NCBI RefSeq assembly: GCF_000738435.1 | Contig: NZ_CP003984.1 | Coordinates: forward strand, 124,001 to 188,000 | Source: Planktomarina temperata RCA23 | GTDB taxonomy: Bacteria > Pseudomonadota > Alphaproteobacteria > Rhodobacterales > Rhodobacteraceae | Direction of reading: 5' to 3' | DNA: 64,000 bases | Shown: positions 61,380 to 64,000 of the stretch, piece after piece | Layout: every line of letters begins with the position of its first letter | Position numbering within the stretch: the first letter of the stretch is position 1 | The notes under the pieces: generated by a model | Told to the model about the DNA's origin: nothing | Seen by the model: the letters and a program-made list of their open reading frames with translations, nothing else | Database searches by the model: none | Position numbers and translations under genes: made by a program

Positions 61380-62741
61380 TTAGAACGGATTGTTTTCTGA
61401 CTTGCCGCGGCTGTCGAAAAATTCCTTGGTAATCTTAAAGACGATTGGGCTGAGCAAGGCCAAGGCCACCAAGTTCGGAAGGGCCATAAGCGCGTTGAGC
61501 GTATCGGCCAAAAGCCAAACGAAGCCGAGCTTCAAGGTTGCCCCGACAAGCGCAGCCAGAGACCAGACCGCACGGAACGGCATGATGATTTTCACGCCGA
61601 ACAGATATTGCAAAGACCGCTCGCAGTAGTAGCTCCACCCCAGAATTGTTGTGAATGCGAAAATCGTTAGGGCGATGGCGATGATATATCCTCCAACACC
61701 CGGCAGAGCCAGATCGAAGGCATGGGATGTCAAAGCAGCACCGGTTTCCCCACTGGTCCAAGCCCCCGAGGCGATGATGGCCAAGGCGGTGAAGGAACAG
61801 ACGATGATCGTATCAATAAAAGTGCCCAGCATAGCGACAAGACCTTGGCTCACAGGGCCTTTGGTCGATGTGGCCGCATGTGCAATGGGCGCCGATCCAA
61901 GACCTGCTTCGTTTGAAAATACGCCGCGGGCCACACCAAATCGAATAGCCGCCCAGACAGCCGCGCCGGCAAAGCCGCCAGTGGCTGCGGAGGGGGTGAA
62001 AGCATGGGTGAAGATCAAGCCAAAGGCCGCTGGAATTTCCGTAACATTGATCAACAAGACCAAGGTTGCAGCAGCGATATAAGCCACGGCCATGAAGGGC
62101 ACCAATTTTCCGGCCACGGTTGAGATGCGGTCAATACCGCCCAAAAGGACAGCCCCGACCAAAAGCACCAGCACCACGCCTGTGATCCATTCTGGGATGG
62201 AGAAATTGGCGTTTAACGCATTGGCGATGGAATTGGCCTGCACCATATTTCCGATGCCGAAGCCGGCAATCCCGGCAAATAGGGCAAAACATATCGCCAG
62301 CCATTTCCAATTCGCACCGAGCCCGTTCTGGATGTAATACATGGGCCCACCGACCTGCTTGCCACGTTCATCGGTCTCGCGGAAGCGTACAGCCAGAACG
62401 GCCTCTGCATATTTTGTGGCCATGCCCACGAGGGCGGTCATCCACATCCAGAACACCGCACCCGGCCCACCGAGGAAAATCGCGGTTGCGACGCCAGCAA
62501 TATTTCCAGTGCCAATCGTGGCGGCCAGAGATGTCATAAGGGCGTTGAAGGGGCTGATGCCCTTATCGTCCCCTGGAATACGGCCTTTCCAAAGCAGATC
62601 AAAGCCGAATGGAATTTTGATGATGGTCAACAGTTTGAGGCCAAATGTGAGGTACAGCCCGACTCCCAAAATTAGGATCAGCATTGGTACGCCCCAGACG
62701 ATGCTGTTGAGGTCACCAACGAGTTTTGTGAGTGCTTCCAT
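61380..62741 (-). CDS. Sodium:alanine symporter family protein
   Basis: A 453-residue AGCS-family sodium or proton coupled amino-acid transporter. Family motifs: ALMTSLAATIGTGNIAGVA, GGPGAVFWMWMTALVGMATKYAEA, NEAGLGSAPIAHAAT. About ten helices. GGAGGAGA precedes ATG 62741. It converges on soeC. Tpa produces one alanine per taurine, so alanine uptake or release is a plausible link, but the direction of transport cannot be read from sequence. Confidence 0.93.
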   Translation of the reverse strand: MEALTKLVGDLNSIVWGVPMLILILGVGLYLTFGLKLLTIIKIPFGFDLLWKGRIPGDDKGISPFNALMTSLAATIGTGNIAGVATAIFLGGPGAVFWMWMTALVGMATKYAEAVLAVRFRETDERGKQVGGPMYYIQNGLGANWKWLAICFALFAGIAGFGIGNMVQANSIANALNANFSIPEWITGVVLVLLVGAVLLGGIDRISTVAGKLVPFMAVAYIAAATLVLLINVTEIPAAFGLIFTHAFTPSAATGGFAGAAVWAAIRFGVARGVFSNEAGLGSAPIAHAATSTKGPVSQGLVAMLGTFIDTIIVCSFTALAIIASGAWTSGETGAALTSHAFDLALPGVGGYIIAIALTIFAFTTILGWSYYCERSLQYLFGVKIIMPFRAVWSLAALVGATLKLGFVWLLADTLNALMALPNLVALALLSPIVFKITKEFFDSRGKSENNPF

Positions 62742-62916
62742 AGTCTCCTCCCTAGAGTAAAAAATATTTTTGAGACAATTCAATTAAAATGCCTTGGAAA
62801 TTTCCGAAGCGTGATTGCACTATATATAGGCGTCTTAATAAATCAATTAATAACATATGGTTGAAAATTGGTTAACGGCACCAGAGGATCGGTTTGATCC
62901 CAGAGCTGGCTGTGTC
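62742..62916 (-). promoter_or_regulatory. AT-rich promoter region with a perfect palindrome
   Basis: 175 bases upstream of the symporter gene and just downstream of the tdk stop. GGAAATTTCC (62796-62805) is a perfect ten-base palindrome, and TATATA follows near 62822. Likely promoter and operator material, regulator unknown. Confidence 0.35.
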
Positions 62917-63519
62917 TTAGATTGGCAGCTCTGGGGACCTATCGTCCGCCACTGCGGCGCGGTAATGTTTGCGGCAAAGCGAAAGGTAGGTTTCATTGCC
63001 GCCTATCTGCACTTGATCGCCGGCCGTGACGGCTTTGCCAGTGCTGTCAAATCGCACGACCATTGTCGCCTTCTTGCCGCAATGGCAGATGGTCCGTACC
63101 TCGCGCATTTCATCAGCCAGCGCCAAAAGCGCGGCGGACCCCGGAAACAGCTCCCCCAAAAAATCCACTCTCAGGCCATAGCACATGACGGGCAGGCCAA
63201 GGTCATCGACCACGCGGGCCAGGGCCCAAACTTGTTCCTTGGTCAAAAACTGCGCTTCATCAATAAAGGCGCAGGCGACGGGACCCTGTGCCAGTCGATT
63301 TTGTATCTTCTCAAAGAGGTCATCCTGGGTGGTAAACGTGTCCGCCTCTTCGCCAATGCCGATGCGGGAGGCGATTTTACCCTGACCGGCCCTTGTGTCC
63401 ATTTGCGCGGTGAGCAGATAGGTCTGCATACCGCGCTCCTTGTAGTTATGCGACGCCTGCAGCAGCAAAGTCGATTTGCCGGCGTTCATCGTGGAGTAGT
63501 TGAAATAGAGCTTAGCCAT
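62917..63519 (-). CDS. tdk: Thymidine kinase
   Basis: A 200-residue type II thymidine kinase that phosphorylates thymidine in the salvage path. The P-loop MNAGKST, the segment CAFIDEAQFLTKEQVW, the zinc-binding ICHCGKK and CRKHYR are all present. ATG 63519 is the normal family start (MAKLYFNYSTMNAGKST); the frame is open upstream to 63573. It is divergent from the arsH-type gene. Confidence 0.96.
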   Translation of the reverse strand: MAKLYFNYSTMNAGKSTLLLQASHNYKERGMQTYLLTAQMDTRAGQGKIASRIGIGEEADTFTTQDDLFEKIQNRLAQGPVACAFIDEAQFLTKEQVWALARVVDDLGLPVMCYGLRVDFLGELFPGSAALLALADEMREVRTICHCGKKATMVVRFDSTGKAVTAGDQVQIGGNETYLSLCRKHYRAAVADDRSPELPI

Positions 63520-63649
63520 ACAGTTATGTGCCCCGAGCGCGGAGCCGATGCAAGAGGGTGAGGGCCTATCCATTGGGAGGTGATCGCAGCTTTCCTTGCC
63601 CCTGAGATGGTGTTAATTGCGAGCGATAGATTGACCGGAGGAGGGGAAA

Positions 63650-64000
63650 ATGTCCCAAACTGACGTCCCACTTTATGATCCCAATATGCTGCGCCCGATT
63701 GATTTTTCGGCTCTGGCCGGACCGGAAGATGATGGGCATGCGCCGCGCATTTTGCTGCTTTATGGGTCGTTGAGGCCGCAAAGCTATTCGCGTGCGGTGG
63801 CCGAAGAGGGCGCGCGGGTTCTGCGGGCATTGGGCTGTGAGACAAAGTTCTTCGACCCCACTGGCTTGCCCCTGCCCGATGGGGCGCCCGATAGCCATCC
63901 CAAGGTGCAAGAACTGCGCGAATTGGCACTGTGGAGCGAGGGAATGGTGTGGTCCAGTCCTGAGCGGCACGGGGCGATGACTGGGATTTTAAAAACACAA
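63650..64000 (+). CDS. arsH: ArsH-type NADPH-dependent FMN reductase (3' end cut by window edge)
   Basis: The first 117 codons of a flavodoxin-like reductase run open to the window end. [21 protein letters not shown] is close to the FMN phosphate loop of Ars[11 protein letters not shown] follows, and [15 protein letters not shown] matches the flavin-binding part. ArsH proteins reduce or oxidise organoarsenicals and quinones in arsenic-resistance operons. GGAGGAGGGG precedes ATG 63650. The downstream neighbours that would confirm an ars operon are outside the window. Confidence 0.85.
   Translation, partial: MSQTDVPLYDPNMLRPIDFSALAGPEDDGHAPRILLLYGSLRPQSYSRAVAEEGARVLRALGCETKFFDPTGLPLPDGAPDSHPKVQELRELALWSEGMVWSSPERHGAMTGILKTQ

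Overview
The window looks like a chromosome segment of a marine Roseobacter-group alphaproteobacterium (Rhodobacterales). Evidence: moderate GC, gene families typical of that group (DUF1523, Xsc/Pta/SoeABC, MocR-type TauR, non-pyrrolysine MttB-like proteins, the deoC-linked double aldehyde dehydrogenase) and dense operons with ATGA/TGATG overlaps. A Planktomarina-like organism would fit, but that is inference from memory of the clade. No rRNA, tRNA, CRISPR, prophage or insertion sequence was seen. Both window edges cut genes: glcE at the left and an arsH-type gene at the right.

Region 1 (1-16.2 kb) is mixed housekeeping and accessory: the end of the glycolate oxidase operon (glcEF), a secreted trypsin-like protease, a decayed GH18 chitinase, an Hsp20 chaperone, succinate-semialdehyde dehydrogenase, an alpha/beta hydrolase, a short-chain dehydrogenase, small membrane proteins, a deoC plus double-aldehyde-dehydrogenase pair for deoxyribose phosphate use, ribulose-phosphate epimerase, and an RTX/beta-propeller protein. 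Region 2 (16.3-20 kb) holds a fused 5-oxoprolinase.

Region 3 (20-35.3 kb) is a galactoside catabolic locus. A long minus-strand run encodes a sugar-binding protein, two permeases, alpha-galactosidase (GH36), an SDR galactose dehydrogenase candidate, dgoK, dgoA, an SMP-30 lactonase, beta-galactosidase (GH42) and galactose mutarotase. It ends, unexpectedly, with a ureidoglycolate lyase homologue and a class III aminotransferase. An IclR regulator and the transporter ATPase are encoded divergently. Together they would import alpha/beta-galactosides, split them in the cytoplasm and oxidise galactose by the De Ley-Doudoroff route. The galactonate dehydratase is not in the window.

Region 4 (35.3-62.7 kb) is a two-part taurine system: tauR with a TauE/SafE sulfite exporter, taurine-pyruvate aminotransferase (tpa), tauABC, then, 10 kb further on, xsc-pta-soeA-(hydrolase)-soeB-soeC and an alanine/sodium symporter. 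Taurine would be imported and transaminated to sulfoacetaldehyde (yielding alanine), cleaved to acetyl phosphate and sulfite, converted to acetyl-CoA, and the sulfite oxidised or exported. Three upstream regions (tauR, tpa, xsc) carry the same kind of tandem TGGA-type repeat with an exact 23-bp period, probable TauR operators. Between the two halves lie a dimethylglycine-dehydrogenase-like flavoprotein and a divergent MttB-like methyltransferase, which suggests that N-methylated taurines could feed the same pathway (hypothesis), plus a metY-hydrolase-fadN-like operon and a GGDEF-EAL protein.

Region 5 (62.9-64 kb) holds thymidine kinase and the start of arsH.
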